A stretch of 64,000 bases of DNA from JAGXTF01 sp044224315 (GTDB taxonomy: Bacteria; Bacteroidota; Bacteroidia; NS11-12g; UBA955). The DNA is taken from assembly GCA_044224315.1 (NCBI GenBank), contig JBGAKR010000007.1, positions 124,001 to 188,000 on the forward strand, written 5' to 3'. Under the pieces are notes generated by a model. That model was not told the origin of the DNA, did not search any database, and worked only from the letters and a program-made list of their open reading frames with translations. How positions within the stretch are numbered: the first letter of the stretch is position 1; every line of letters starts with the position of its first letter. Both the position numbers and the translations under genes were made by a program. Shown here in pieces: positions 8,174 to 16,064 of the stretch.

Positions 8174-8698
8174 TTAAGTGCCGGTTTGAACATAATCAAT
8201 CAAGTCCCAGTGTTTTGTTTTGTCGTTCCAATGAAATGCCAGCAATCCTCGAGGCAAGGCTCTTCGGATGATTACGGTTTTTTTGTCAATTGAGAATAAG
8301 GGGATACAATAATTGTCATGGTAAAATGGCCCTTTTTTTGGTTTAATATTCTTTTTAAGTTGATTTTTATCCCATTGGGTAATTACAGGGTGTTTAATTT
8401 GGTATTTAAAAAATGCGATATCGGCTGAATCAATGAAATAATGGAGAGTATCAATCCCGATTTTGAACCACTCACAAATGGCATCAATGCCGCGCAGTGC
8501 AGTTGAGTCACTAATACCGCGATATGCTGAATCATAATAATGGGTACATACGCGTGCATCTATTTTCAGTTTCTTACCCCCATTAAATTCAGCGCTATTC
8601 ATAAAGGAATAAACTTCGTCTATGCGCACTTCTGGTGTGTTTTGTGAATATACCCTTTGATATAGAAAAAGTAAAAGAAGTAAATATACTTTATTCAT
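8174..8698 (-). CDS. Secreted protein of unknown function
   Basis: A 174-residue protein starting MNKVYLLLLLFLYQRVYS, a typical signal peptide cleaved before QNTPE. The mature domain contains a few aromatic clusters (THYYDSAYRGISD, YFIDSADIAFFKYQ) and a lysine-rich patch KKNIKPKKGPF, but no family that I recognise. An upstream in-frame ATG at 8722 would add eight residues before the signal peptide, so 8698 is preferred. The 270 bases upstream hold nothing I can name apart from the heptamer array near 8980. Confidence 0.6.
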   Translation of the reverse strand: MNKVYLLLLLFLYQRVYSQNTPEVRIDEVYSFMNSAEFNGGKKLKIDARVCTHYYDSAYRGISDSTALRGIDAICEWFKIGIDTLHYFIDSADIAFFKYQIKHPVITQWDKNQLKKNIKPKKGPFYHDNYCIPLFSIDKKTVIIRRALPRGLLAFHWNDKTKHWDLIDYVQTGT

Positions 8699-8975
8699 GA
8701 ATAGTGTTTTATTTGAAAACATTGTTAAATTCAGTCATAAAATAAAAACAGGATATTATTTGACAAATGTATAAACCAAAGGCTAAAATTCAAATTATTG
8801 AATAAATTTCTACCTCAAAGTAAATCCTTACATAATGTCATTGCGAATCGGTTATTGTGTAACCTGAAAGGCATTAATATTCCAACACATCTTAACTCCT
8901 GGAATTATTCCTATTCCTTGTATCCAATGGAGTCACCCACCTAACGGCAAAGCTATTTAGATCAAGGCAGTCTCT

Positions 8976-9008
8976 TTTCCCTATTCCCTATCCACTATTC
9001 CCTACTCC
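8976..9008. repeat. Heptamer repeat (TTCCCTA class) overlapping the crtY 3' end
   Basis: About four degenerate units of TTCCCTA run through 8976-9008. The array covers the stop codon and last few codons of the lycopene cyclase gene, so its terminal residues RSRSRE are encoded by repeat sequence. The core TCTTTTCCCTATTCCCTAT recurs on the other strand just after fabG (14335-14356). Confidence 0.8.
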
Positions 9009-9696
9009 TGCTGCGCATTACTTCATTGCCCAGACAGCCCAGGAATATGAGCAACATGCCATAAAATGTATCTTCAAAAGGAATGGTGAGCATGCGGATG
9101 CCCAGGTTTTCGTTGTCGTTATACCATACCACAGGTTCGCTGAGGCCAGTGCCGGTGAGGATGCCGTTGCAGATGAAAAAGGGTATTAGAATGAGTAGAT
9201 ACACAGAAAAAAAGCGATCGAAACTAAATTTCGGATAGAATTTTAGGGTAGCCAACAATGTGAGTGCAAATGCTATAAATGTAGTGCTGGTGTACCATTT
9301 GTTGTAAAAATATATGCCTGAAATCAGTAATAATATTGCCAAACCAATCGCCAGTTTTTTACCGAATTCTGGTTTCATCCAACTGATGTTAAACGCCCTG
9401 AAACAGTGGTAAGTAAACAGGCATGAGAACGGAATGCAAAGAAAAAACAGGTATTCCTCCAAGGGTAAATTGAAGATGTAAATGCCCACTATGTATTTGG
9501 GTGTAAATCCCCATACTCCCCAGTGGGTAAACAGATGATCGGCCAGAATGAATGGCAAGGCCGCCAACAACATGGGAATAATTACAGTTTTAAAATTTTT
9601 ATAGAAACGCAATTTAGGATGAAAACCCGCTATAAGTGGCACAAAGATGGCCGAGAGATCCACGGCCAGGTAAGTAAAGTGGGAGAGGGGCATCAT
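8995..9696 (-). CDS. crtY: Lycopene beta-cyclase, CrtYcd type
   Basis: A 233-residue membrane protein of the heterodimer-derived (CrtYc/CrtYd fused) cyclase family, which converts lycopene to beta-carotene. Two repeats carry the expected signatures: WGFTPKYIVGIYIFNLP followed by LEEYLFF in the first half, and NLGIRMLTIPFEDTFYGML in the second, each with the P-E/F-E/D acidic pair. About seven transmembrane segments. Its start overlaps the crtZ stop by 4 bases (ATGA). It is the last gene of the carotenoid operon. The final residues are encoded by a heptamer repeat. Confidence 0.93.
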   Translation of the reverse strand: MMPLSHFTYLAVDLSAIFVPLIAGFHPKLRFYKNFKTVIIPMLLAALPFILADHLFTHWGVWGFTPKYIVGIYIFNLPLEEYLFFLCIPFSCLFTYHCFRAFNISWMKPEFGKKLAIGLAILLLISGIYFYNKWYTSTTFIAFALTLLATLKFYPKFSFDRFFSVYLLILIPFFICNGILTGTGLSEPVVWYNDNENLGIRMLTIPFEDTFYGMLLIFLGCLGNEVMRSRSRE

Positions 9697-10175
9697 TTTT
9701 TTCTGGAATTCCGCGCTTCAATAAAATATTTGCGGGGTACCCATAACATGCCAAAACATTCGCCTTCGAATTTGCCCAAATGTTTATGATGGATTTTATG
9801 AGCTTTTCGCAAGCCGCGCAGGTAGGTACTTTCGGTTTTTTTCAACACAGGAAAACGCTGGTGAATGAATAAATCATGCACAAAAAAGTAGCAGAATCCG
9901 TAAAGGGCAATACCAGTCCCAATCCAAAATCGGTAATCGGCAAAGCCATGGGCAGCGCCTATTAGCATTAGGGTAATGCCGGGCACCGCAAATAGCATGA
10001 AAAAGAAATCGTTGCGTTCGAAAAAACTGTCGTGGTCTTTTAAATGATGGTCGGCATGCAGCTTCCACAGCAGTCCGTGCATGATGTATTTATGGGTAAA
10101 CCAGGCTACGCCCTCCATAAAAAAGAAGGTAAAAACGCAAATGGCGGCATTGATGAGTATGGTCATGCTTGGCAA
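9693..10175 (-). CDS. crtZ: Beta-carotene hydroxylase
   Basis: A 160-residue non-heme di-iron membrane hydroxylase that adds 3-hydroxyl groups to beta-carotene to give zeaxanthin. All histidine boxes are visible: HKYIMH, HADHH, HDLFIH and HKIHHKH. Length fits bacterial CrtZ. The gene begins 2 bases after the crtB stop and overlaps crtY by 4 bases, so the products are made from one message. It belongs to the fatty-acid hydroxylase superfamily, as does the broken sterol-desaturase gene further along, but it is a distinct short subgroup. Confidence 0.95.
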   Translation of the reverse strand: MPSMTILINAAICVFTFFFMEGVAWFTHKYIMHGLLWKLHADHHLKDHDSFFERNDFFFMLFAVPGITLMLIGAAHGFADYRFWIGTGIALYGFCYFFVHDLFIHQRFPVLKKTESTYLRGLRKAHKIHHKHLGKFEGECFGMLWVPRKYFIEARNSRKK

Positions 10176-10177
10176 AT

Positions 10178-11014
10178 TTAGATGATATTAAATTTAAAAC
10201 GGAACCATGATTGTACCAACAGCCCCAATTTTTGCAAATTGTCTATTCGAATGCGGCTATGCATAATGGTTTCGTGGGTTTGGTGGCGAATCTTTTCGTT
10301 CAATGCACGGTAATAAACATAAGCAATAAATACACCCAATTTACTGGTGCGGGGCAGTTGTCGAATTCCGCGCAGTGCCTCTTCAAAGTCGGCTTCAATA
10401 TCCTGTTCAATTGCGGCTTTTTGATGGGCATCGAAACGGCTGAAATCCACCCCGGGGAAATAGGTGCGTCCAAGCGTACTAAAATCCTGTTTCAAATCGC
10501 GAAGGAAATTTACTTTTTGAAAAGCAGAACCCAGTTTCATTGCCGAAGGTTTCAGTTTTTGATAGGCCTCTTCATGCCCGTCGGTAAACACGCGCAGGCA
10601 CATCAGTCCTACCACTTCGGCCGAACCCAGGATGTATTCTTTATATGAATTTTCATCGTGTATGGATTTAAATAAATCCATTTCCATACTGTGCATAAAT
10701 GCATCAATCAATTCGCGTTCGATATTAAATTCATGAACGGTTTTTTGGAATGCATTCAGCACAGGATTGAGGCTTATTCCAGCTGTCAGGGCATACTCCA
10801 GGTCAATTTTAAATTGCTTAAACAATTCTGCCTGATTGTAGTCGTGAAAACTGTCTACAATTTCATCGGCAAGCCTTACAAATCCGTAAATATTATAAAT
10901 GGGTTCATGGTATTTACGTCCTAAAAAGTGAATGCCAAGAGAAAAGCTGGTGCTGTACACGTGCGTAATACTGCGGCTGCTTTTGGAAGAGACTTTGTCG
11001 TATAAGTGTTTCAT
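10178..11014 (-). CDS. crtB: Phytoene synthase
   Basis: A 278-residue squalene/phytoene synthase-family enzyme that condenses two GGPP molecules to phytoene. The first aspartate-rich motif is VRLADEIVDSF, and the second active-site segment is FQKVNFLRDLKQD, with the typical YILGSAEVVGLMCLRVF helix between. Length is as expected. It starts 2 bases after crtI ends. GGPP supply (crtE/ispA) is not encoded in the window. Confidence 0.96.
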   Translation of the reverse strand: MKHLYDKVSSKSSRSITHVYSTSFSLGIHFLGRKYHEPIYNIYGFVRLADEIVDSFHDYNQAELFKQFKIDLEYALTAGISLNPVLNAFQKTVHEFNIERELIDAFMHSMEMDLFKSIHDENSYKEYILGSAEVVGLMCLRVFTDGHEEAYQKLKPSAMKLGSAFQKVNFLRDLKQDFSTLGRTYFPGVDFSRFDAHQKAAIEQDIEADFEEALRGIRQLPRTSKLGVFIAYVYYRALNEKIRHQTHETIMHSRIRIDNLQKLGLLVQSWFRFKFNII

Positions 11015-11016
11015 TT

Positions 11017-12510
11017 TTATTTTTTTTCGTTGAGTAAATTTGCCACCTGTTTTGATACAATCTGGGCCGAAATCAGAGAGGGTGGTACTCCTGGCCCGGG
11101 TACAGTTAATTGTCCGGTATAAAACAAATTGGATACTTTTTTGTTTTTAATTCCGGGTTTTAAAATAGCGGTTTGCTTTAAAGTATTGGCCAAACCATAG
11201 GCATTGCCTTTAAAAGCATTATAATCGCTTTTAAAATCATTAAGGCAGTAGCTGCGTTTATAGATAACATGGTTTTTTATTTCGGTATTGGTGAATTTTT
11301 CCAATCGGTCCATTATTTTCTCGTAATGGTTTTCTCTTTCTGCATCGCTGTCTTGCATGCCACTGGCAATGGGTACCAGTATAAACAGATTTTCTTTTCC
11401 TGCGGGCGCTACAGCCGGGTCGGTAACAGACGGGGCGCACACATAGAATAAGGGGTTCGCCGGCCATTTTGGATCGGCATAGATTTCATGTGCATGTACT
11501 TTAAAATCGGCATCAAAAAACAAAGTATGGTGCTGTAGGGTATTTATTTTTTTATCAATTCCCAGATAATAGATCAGTGCAGACGGAGCCATTACACGGG
11601 TATTCCAATAAGTATCGGTATAATTCCGGTATTCGGGTTCGAGTAATTTTGATTCAGTAAATTCATAATCGGCGGCAGAAATAACCACGTGCGCCCTATG
11701 AAAAGTATCTCCAACCCATACCCCTTTTGCCTTGTCTTTAATTACCTCAATTTTGGTTGCAGGTGCATCGGTAATGATGGTTACACCTAGTGAAACCGCC
11801 AATTTTTCGATTGCCTCCGGAATTTTGCACATGCCACCCATGGGATAATAGGTACCGGTAAACAATCCTGCATAATTCATCATGCTATACAATGCCGGTG
11901 TATTTTCGGGTTTGGCACCTAAAAAAAGAATCGGAAATTCAAGCAGTTGAATCAGTTGGGGATGCTTAAAATACCGGCGTACATATTTCGAGAATGATTC
12001 GAAAAGATTAAGGCTAAACAGGGATTTAAAAACTTTCAATTGAAAAAATTCTGTAATCGAAATGGAGGGCTTAAATACCAAATCCTCCATCGAAATTTTG
12101 TATTTAATTTCTGCCGATTCCATGAATTTTTTCAATTTCGCAGCGGCACCTTTTTCCAGACTTTCAAACAAGGCATAGATATCGGTTTCCTTATCCGGAA
12201 CCTGCATGGTATCCTGATTTCCAAAATGGATGGTATAACCAGGGTCTAATCTTTTTAACTCATAAAAATCGCTGGTTTTTTTGTTAAAAAGGGCGAAAAA
12301 ATTATCGAATACATCGGGCATCCAATACCAACTTGGACCCATATCGAACATAAAACCATTTTCTGAAAAATGCCTGGCGCGGCCCCCGGTGCTGCTGTTT
12401 TTTTCGAGCACCACTACCTCCATGCCTTCCTTCGCCAAACAACATGCTGCAGCCAACCCGGCAAATCCGGCCCCAATAATTACTACTTTTTTCTGGCCGC
12501 CGTTAGTCAT
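11017..12510 (-). CDS. crtI: Phytoene desaturase
   Basis: A 497-residue FAD-dependent desaturase/isomerase producing lycopene from phytoene. The N-terminal dinucleotide-binding motif is VVIIGAGFAGLAAACCLA, followed by VVVLEKNSSTGGRARHF and the CrtI-typical FDMGPSWYWMP. The C-terminal segment GNLFYTGQLTVPGPGVPPSL-like sequence (NLFYTGQLTVPGPGVPP) is the family's FAD-contact signature. The start codon lies inside the end of the carH-like regulator gene (8-base overlap), so expression is coupled to the regulator. Confidence 0.96.
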   Translation of the reverse strand: MTNGGQKKVVIIGAGFAGLAAACCLAKEGMEVVVLEKNSSTGGRARHFSENGFMFDMGPSWYWMPDVFDNFFALFNKKTSDFYELKRLDPGYTIHFGNQDTMQVPDKETDIYALFESLEKGAAAKLKKFMESAEIKYKISMEDLVFKPSISITEFFQLKVFKSLFSLNLFESFSKYVRRYFKHPQLIQLLEFPILFLGAKPENTPALYSMMNYAGLFTGTYYPMGGMCKIPEAIEKLAVSLGVTIITDAPATKIEVIKDKAKGVWVGDTFHRAHVVISAADYEFTESKLLEPEYRNYTDTYWNTRVMAPSALIYYLGIDKKINTLQHHTLFFDADFKVHAHEIYADPKWPANPLFYVCAPSVTDPAVAPAGKENLFILVPIASGMQDSDAERENHYEKIMDRLEKFTNTEIKNHVIYKRSYCLNDFKSDYNAFKGNAYGLANTLKQTAILKPGIKNKKVSNLFYTGQLTVPGPGVPPSLISAQIVSKQVANLLNEKK

Positions 12511-13417
12511 GTTTGGGCAATGATTTTATTTCAAATAAATGTTGATCCAACTGGGTGGGATTTTGTACCCAAATTAATTTCGACGGGGTTTTGACTTTGG
12601 CCATTACAGCCTCGTGTGCCATTACATATATACGATTAATTTGGGGCAATAGGTTTAGCTTTTTCAAATATTCACTAAGTTTTTCTGGATCAACTTGAAT
12701 GGTAATACCCACCAACACGGATTTGCAACCTGTAATTTCGCAGGCCTTACCAATGTTGTCGAAAGGTACACTCTGACCCAGGTAAACGGTATTTATACCT
12801 TTACTTCGAATGAGGTAATTGAGCAACATTAGACCCAGATCGTGCAATTCATTTTCGGGTGTGAACAATAAAATTTTATCCGAACTTTTGGCTTCCACTT
12901 GCAGATTATCCGTAGCTGCAGCCACTTTCATTTTTACCAGGCTGGATATAAAATGTTCTTGTGCCGGGATAATTTCACTGGTATTCCACATAAGGCCTAT
13001 TTTTACCAGAACCGGAAAAACAACCTGTTCTACCGTGTTTTCAAATCCCAGTTTTTCATTGCACCAGTTAAACACCGAAGAAAATGCCGATTCATCCATT
13101 GCGATTAGGGAGATAATGATTTCATTGATACTATCTTCGATGAAATCTTCGCGACGGGTGTTGGTAGAAATATGTTTGCGAAGTTCGTGGTTTAATTCCT
13201 CGGGGCTCAAATTGCCCAGTTTGGAAATCTTCCAGCCGTATCGCTGCAAGGTGCTGATGTTTAACAATTTTTTTAAATCAGAGTCGGAGTAATACCGGAT
13301 ATTGGTTTCAGTGCGCGATGGATGAAACAAATCATACCGCTGTTCCCAAATACGAATTGTATGTGCCCTGATGCCTGAAAGTGCCTCCAGATCGCTGATT
13401 GAATATTGTTCTTTCAT
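12503..13417 (-). CDS. CarH/LitR-like MerR regulator with cobalamin-binding domain
   Basis: A 304-residue regulator. Residues 5-72 form a MerR winged helix (YSISDLEALSGIRAHTIRIW, then RYYSDSDLKKL). Residues about 85-165 are the four-helix B12-binding cap, and 180-300 a Rossmann-like B12 domain. The axial-ligand motif ExHxxG is intact as E190-LH192DLG195. The cap motif Wx9EH is present (W144, E154, H155), but the residue after W is Asn where Thermus CarH, as I recall it, has the His that ligates cobalt after photolysis. The start at 13417 gives the normal MerR N-terminus. It is the first gene of the carotenoid operon and probably represses it in the dark. Confidence 0.9.
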   Translation of the reverse strand: MKEQYSISDLEALSGIRAHTIRIWEQRYDLFHPSRTETNIRYYSDSDLKKLLNISTLQRYGWKISKLGNLSPEELNHELRKHISTNTRREDFIEDSINEIIISLIAMDESAFSSVFNWCNEKLGFENTVEQVVFPVLVKIGLMWNTSEIIPAQEHFISSLVKMKVAAATDNLQVEAKSSDKILLFTPENELHDLGLMLLNYLIRSKGINTVYLGQSVPFDNIGKACEITGCKSVLVGITIQVDPEKLSEYLKKLNLLPQINRIYVMAHEAVMAKVKTPSKLIWVQNPTQLDQHLFEIKSLPKHD

Positions 13418-13470
13418 GTTTTGTTTAACAAAACCCGGCACAAAGTTAAACAAATGTTTAAGTATTCCAA
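13418..13470 (-). promoter_or_regulatory. Carotenoid operon promoter and operators
   Basis: On the minus strand, TTG (13470-13468), a 19-base spacer, and TAACTTTG (13448-13441) fit the Bacteroidota TTG-N19-TAnnTTTG promoter exactly. A perfect dyad TTAAACA-AA-TGTTTAA (13446-13461) fills most of the spacer, which is where MerR-family proteins bind. A second perfect dyad, GTTTTGTT-T-AACAAAAC (13418-13434), lies between the -7 element and the start codon. A further half site TGTTTAA occurs upstream (about 13478-13486). Binding by the adjacent CarH-like protein is inferred. Confidence 0.75.
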
Positions 13471-13560
13471 GTAAAGATTAAACAAAATTTCATAAATCTG
13501 ACAAATCTCTGGACTGAAGCGGGAAAAATAGCAGGGGGTGGGCATCTGGCTATATTTTCC

Positions 13561-13568
13561 TAATTTTG
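13561..13568 (+). promoter_or_regulatory. -7 promoter element of fabG
   Basis: TAATTTTG matches TAnnTTTG and is followed by CCCC and the ATG at 13573, implying a transcript with little or no leader. No clear -33 TTG is seen at the usual distance. Confidence 0.65.
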
Positions 13569-13572
13569 CCCC

Positions 13573-14313
13573 ATGCTTAAAGGAAAAACCGCATTAATTA
13601 CTGGCGCTTCGCGCGGCATTGGAAAAGGAATTGCAGAGATATTTGTTAAAAATGGCTGCAACATTGCTTTCACTTATGCTTCTTCGGTAGAAAAAGCCAT
13701 GGCGTTCGAAAAAGAGTTAGCTGCTTATGGCATTAAAGCCAAGGGTTACCAGAGTAATGCTGCCGATTTTGCGGCCAGCGAAGAGTTGGCTAATGCGGTA
13801 ATTGCAGAATTTGGCAAGGTCGACATTCTGATTAACAACGCCGGAATTACCCGTGATACCCTTTTAATGCGTATGACCGAAGCCCAGTGGGACGAGGTGA
13901 TGGATACCAACCTGAAAAGTGCGTTCAACCTCATTAAAGCCTTCCTGCGCCATTTTCTGGGCAATAAAGCCGGTAGCATAATCAATATGACCAGTGTAGT
14001 TGGAATTACCGGCAATGCAGGTCAGGCAAACTATGCAGCGTCTAAAGCAGGCATGATTGGGCTTACCAAATCTGTAGCCAAGGAACTGGGAAGTCGAAGC
14101 ATTCGTTGCAATGCAGTAGCTCCAGGTTTTATTGAAACAGAAATGACCGAAGCCCTGAATGAAGACATCCGCAAAGCCTGGGTGGATAACATTCCCCTGA
14201 AACGCGGCGGAACCACCGAGGATGTGGCCAATATGTGCCTTTTCCTTGCATCTGATATGAGCACCTATGTAACCGGCCAAACGCTGAATGTGTGCGGCGG
14301 CATGGTGATGTAA
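13573..14313 (+). CDS. fabG: 3-oxoacyl-[acyl-carrier-protein] reductase
   Basis: A 246-residue classical short-chain dehydrogenase acting in fatty-acid elongation with NADPH. Visible motifs: TGASRGIGKGIAE (cofactor), NNAG (in ILINNAGITRDTLLMRM, characteristic of FabG), catalytic Ser in NMTSVVGITGNAGQ and YAASKAG (Y-x3-K), and the C-terminal TGQTLNVCGGMVM. Length and motifs fit FabG rather than a generic SDR. It is divergent from the carotenoid operon and ends at a perfect hairpin. A moonlighting role cannot be excluded because no other fab genes are adjacent. Confidence 0.93.
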   Translation: MLKGKTALITGASRGIGKGIAEIFVKNGCNIAFTYASSVEKAMAFEKELAAYGIKAKGYQSNAADFAASEELANAVIAEFGKVDILINNAGITRDTLLMRMTEAQWDEVMDTNLKSAFNLIKAFLRHFLGNKAGSIINMTSVVGITGNAGQANYAASKAGMIGLTKSVAKELGSRSIRCNAVAPGFIETEMTEALNEDIRKAWVDNIPLKRGGTTEDVANMCLFLASDMSTYVTGQTLNVCGGMVM

Positions 14314-14332
14314 AAGCTGTTTTACAGCTTTT
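14312..14332 (+). terminator. Hairpin terminator at the fabG stop codon
   Basis: AAAAGCTGT-TTT-ACAGCTTTT is a perfect 9-bp stem with a 3-base loop that begins inside the fabG TAA stop codon. It can serve either strand. It is followed at once by a GGGAATA heptamer array (to 14356). Confidence 0.6.
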
Positions 14333-14334
14333 AC

Positions 14335-14357
14335 AGGGAATAGGGAATAGGGAAAAG
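14335..14357. repeat. Heptamer repeat (AGGGAAT class) after fabG
   Basis: Three units of ATAGGGA-type repeat follow the fabG terminator. They are the reverse complement of the TTCCCTA array at the crtY end and share a 19-base core with it. The rest of the gap to 14445 holds nothing recognised. Confidence 0.75.
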
Positions 14358-14445
14358 AGTCAACACCCGGGCCATTTCTCTCTGGTCGGAGTTGTCACCC
14401 ACTAGTTGTAAAATGTAGCGTTTTTACAGGAATCTAATTTTAGAT

Positions 14446-15663
14446 TTATTTATACATCCATTTCCAATATTTCAGATGAAATTTGTTTTGGATAAACATA
14501 TTTACAATTATTGTATAAATGACCAACAGAAGGGGTAGAATTGAAAAATCAGGCCCTAAAAGCAGTAGTACACTGAATATCCTTGCATATTCAATCCAAA
14601 TAATACAGCGTTTTTGCTCGAGCAAAGCTCCACAATTAATAAAGGTCAACAACAAAATGGCTGCAATTTCAATCTGGTAAGGATTCAATGGTTTTTGGAT
14701 TTGGAAGATTAACATACAAATCAGAATTATCGAGCTGATAATCTGATATATCAAATATTGTTTGAGATGCCTTGTGATGGGTAGTTTTTTTCTGTGGCTG
14801 AATAACCTGAATTCTAATGCTACTCTGGCACCATGCGGCAAACTATCGGGGTTGCCAAAAAGTATTTTTAGCTTGTTTTTTAATCCAATGGCTCGATTAA
14901 AATGATAACCCAGCTCAAAAAAATAATGAAAATGTTGCCAAAGAAAACTATAATTACCAATGGGTTCGGTTAAACCATAAACAGTTTGTATTTTTTTTTC
15001 TTCTTTTTGAAAGGTGCCAAATAGTTTATCCCAGAATACGAATAAATCGCTATAATTTTTATTGATATATAATTCGTTACTGGCATGGTGCACCCTGTGG
15101 TGGGAGGGTGTAATGAGTATATGTTCCAGTATTCCAAAGCTTTTGATTGTTTTGGTATGAGTAAAAAAGGAATAAGCTCCGTGAATGATTAATGTAATTG
15201 ATACCAGTTGTGGGTGAAATCCAATCAGGGGTAACATGCACCAAAATATATTTCGAATAAAAGCCTGAATAATCGTAATGCGCGCGGCTACTGAAAAATT
15301 AAAATCAGTACTTTGGTGGTGCACCACATGCGCGGCCCATAAAATATTAACCTCATGCCCAAGTCGATGATACCAGTACCATACCAGGTCGGTAATGGGC
15401 AATATTAAAATATAAATGAGCTAGTTGGATTGAATCGTAAATAAGCGGTAATGGTCATATATAAAATAAAAACTCTGAATAAAAAAAGCATATGCAAACA
15501 GATTTAAAGTGCGTTCAGCCAGCCCTGTAACTATATTCGATACTATATTTTCGAAGGATCCAAAATAAATTTTCTTGCGTTTGGCCATCCAATATTCAAT
15601 ACCCAGTAAAAGAAAAAATACCGGGATTAAAATCAGTGCCAAAGTTGTACTAGTCGTTTTCAT
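14446..15663 (-). pseudogene. Sterol desaturase / fatty-acid hydroxylase family gene with in-frame TAG
   Basis: Two same-frame segments belong to one protein of about 405 codons. The N-terminal 80 residues hold two membrane spans. The C-terminal part has the histidine boxes HRLGHEVN, HVVHHQS and HRVHHASN of the membrane di-iron hydroxylase superfamily, plus further spans. A single TAG (15423-15421) interrupts them between ...TIQSN and LIYILILPITDLVWYWYH. Relatives usually have a tryptophan-rich start to this helix, so TGG to TAG is the simplest explanation. The gene is last in the riboswitch-led operon and overlaps the thioesterase gene by 14 bases. Alternatives are sequencing error or readthrough. 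Confidence 0.8.
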
Positions 15664-16057
15664 CGGCCATAAGTTCTAAGTGTCGTTTGCGCACGGTTTC
15701 CCCAATGGGTGTAGGACTTCCGTCGTCATCAATTCTTACAAATGTGGTATCTGTGCTGCAAACCACTGTTTCTTCGGCACTGTATAAGCTGTATTTTCTA
15801 ACCTCTATATGCAATGAAATCGAAGTGCGCCCCATGTCTTTCACCGCGCCGTATATGCGCACGTGATTGCCCGATTTGATGGGTTTTTTGAAATGCAATT
15901 CACCCACTTTTAAGGTAACCATGTTTGGGGTAAAGCAGTATTCTGTGGCATATGCAGCCGCTGCTTCATCAATCCATGCCATTAAAATACCTCCAAACAA
16001 ATTGCCATGAATGCCGATATCCCGGGCCATGCATATTTTTTTACTGATTAATTTCAT
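15650..16057 (-). CDS. Acyl-CoA thioesterase, hotdog fold (YciA/BACH type)
   Basis: A 135-residue single-hotdog protein. It shows ARDIGIHGNLFGGILMAWID, the family's active-site helix region (H/N-x-GG-x2-M-x-W-x-D), followed by VTLKVGELHFKKPIKSGN and the strand ETVVCSTDTTFVRID. Such enzymes hydrolyse acyl-CoA esters in the cytoplasm. It starts 7 bases after hom and overlaps the sterol-desaturase gene, so it is part of the SAM-riboswitch operon; the link to methionine metabolism may be only positional. Confidence 0.9.
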   Translation of the reverse strand: MKLISKKICMARDIGIHGNLFGGILMAWIDEAAAAYATEYCFTPNMVTLKVGELHFKKPIKSGNHVRIYGAVKDMGRTSISLHIEVRKYSLYSAEETVVCSTDTTFVRIDDDGSPTPIGETVRKRHLELMADEND

Positions 16058-16064
16058 GCTTCCC

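Noticed and set aside
12281..12594. Short plus-strand frames over the start of crtI and end of carH
   Set aside because: They are antisense to clearly identified genes and lack their own promoter or features.
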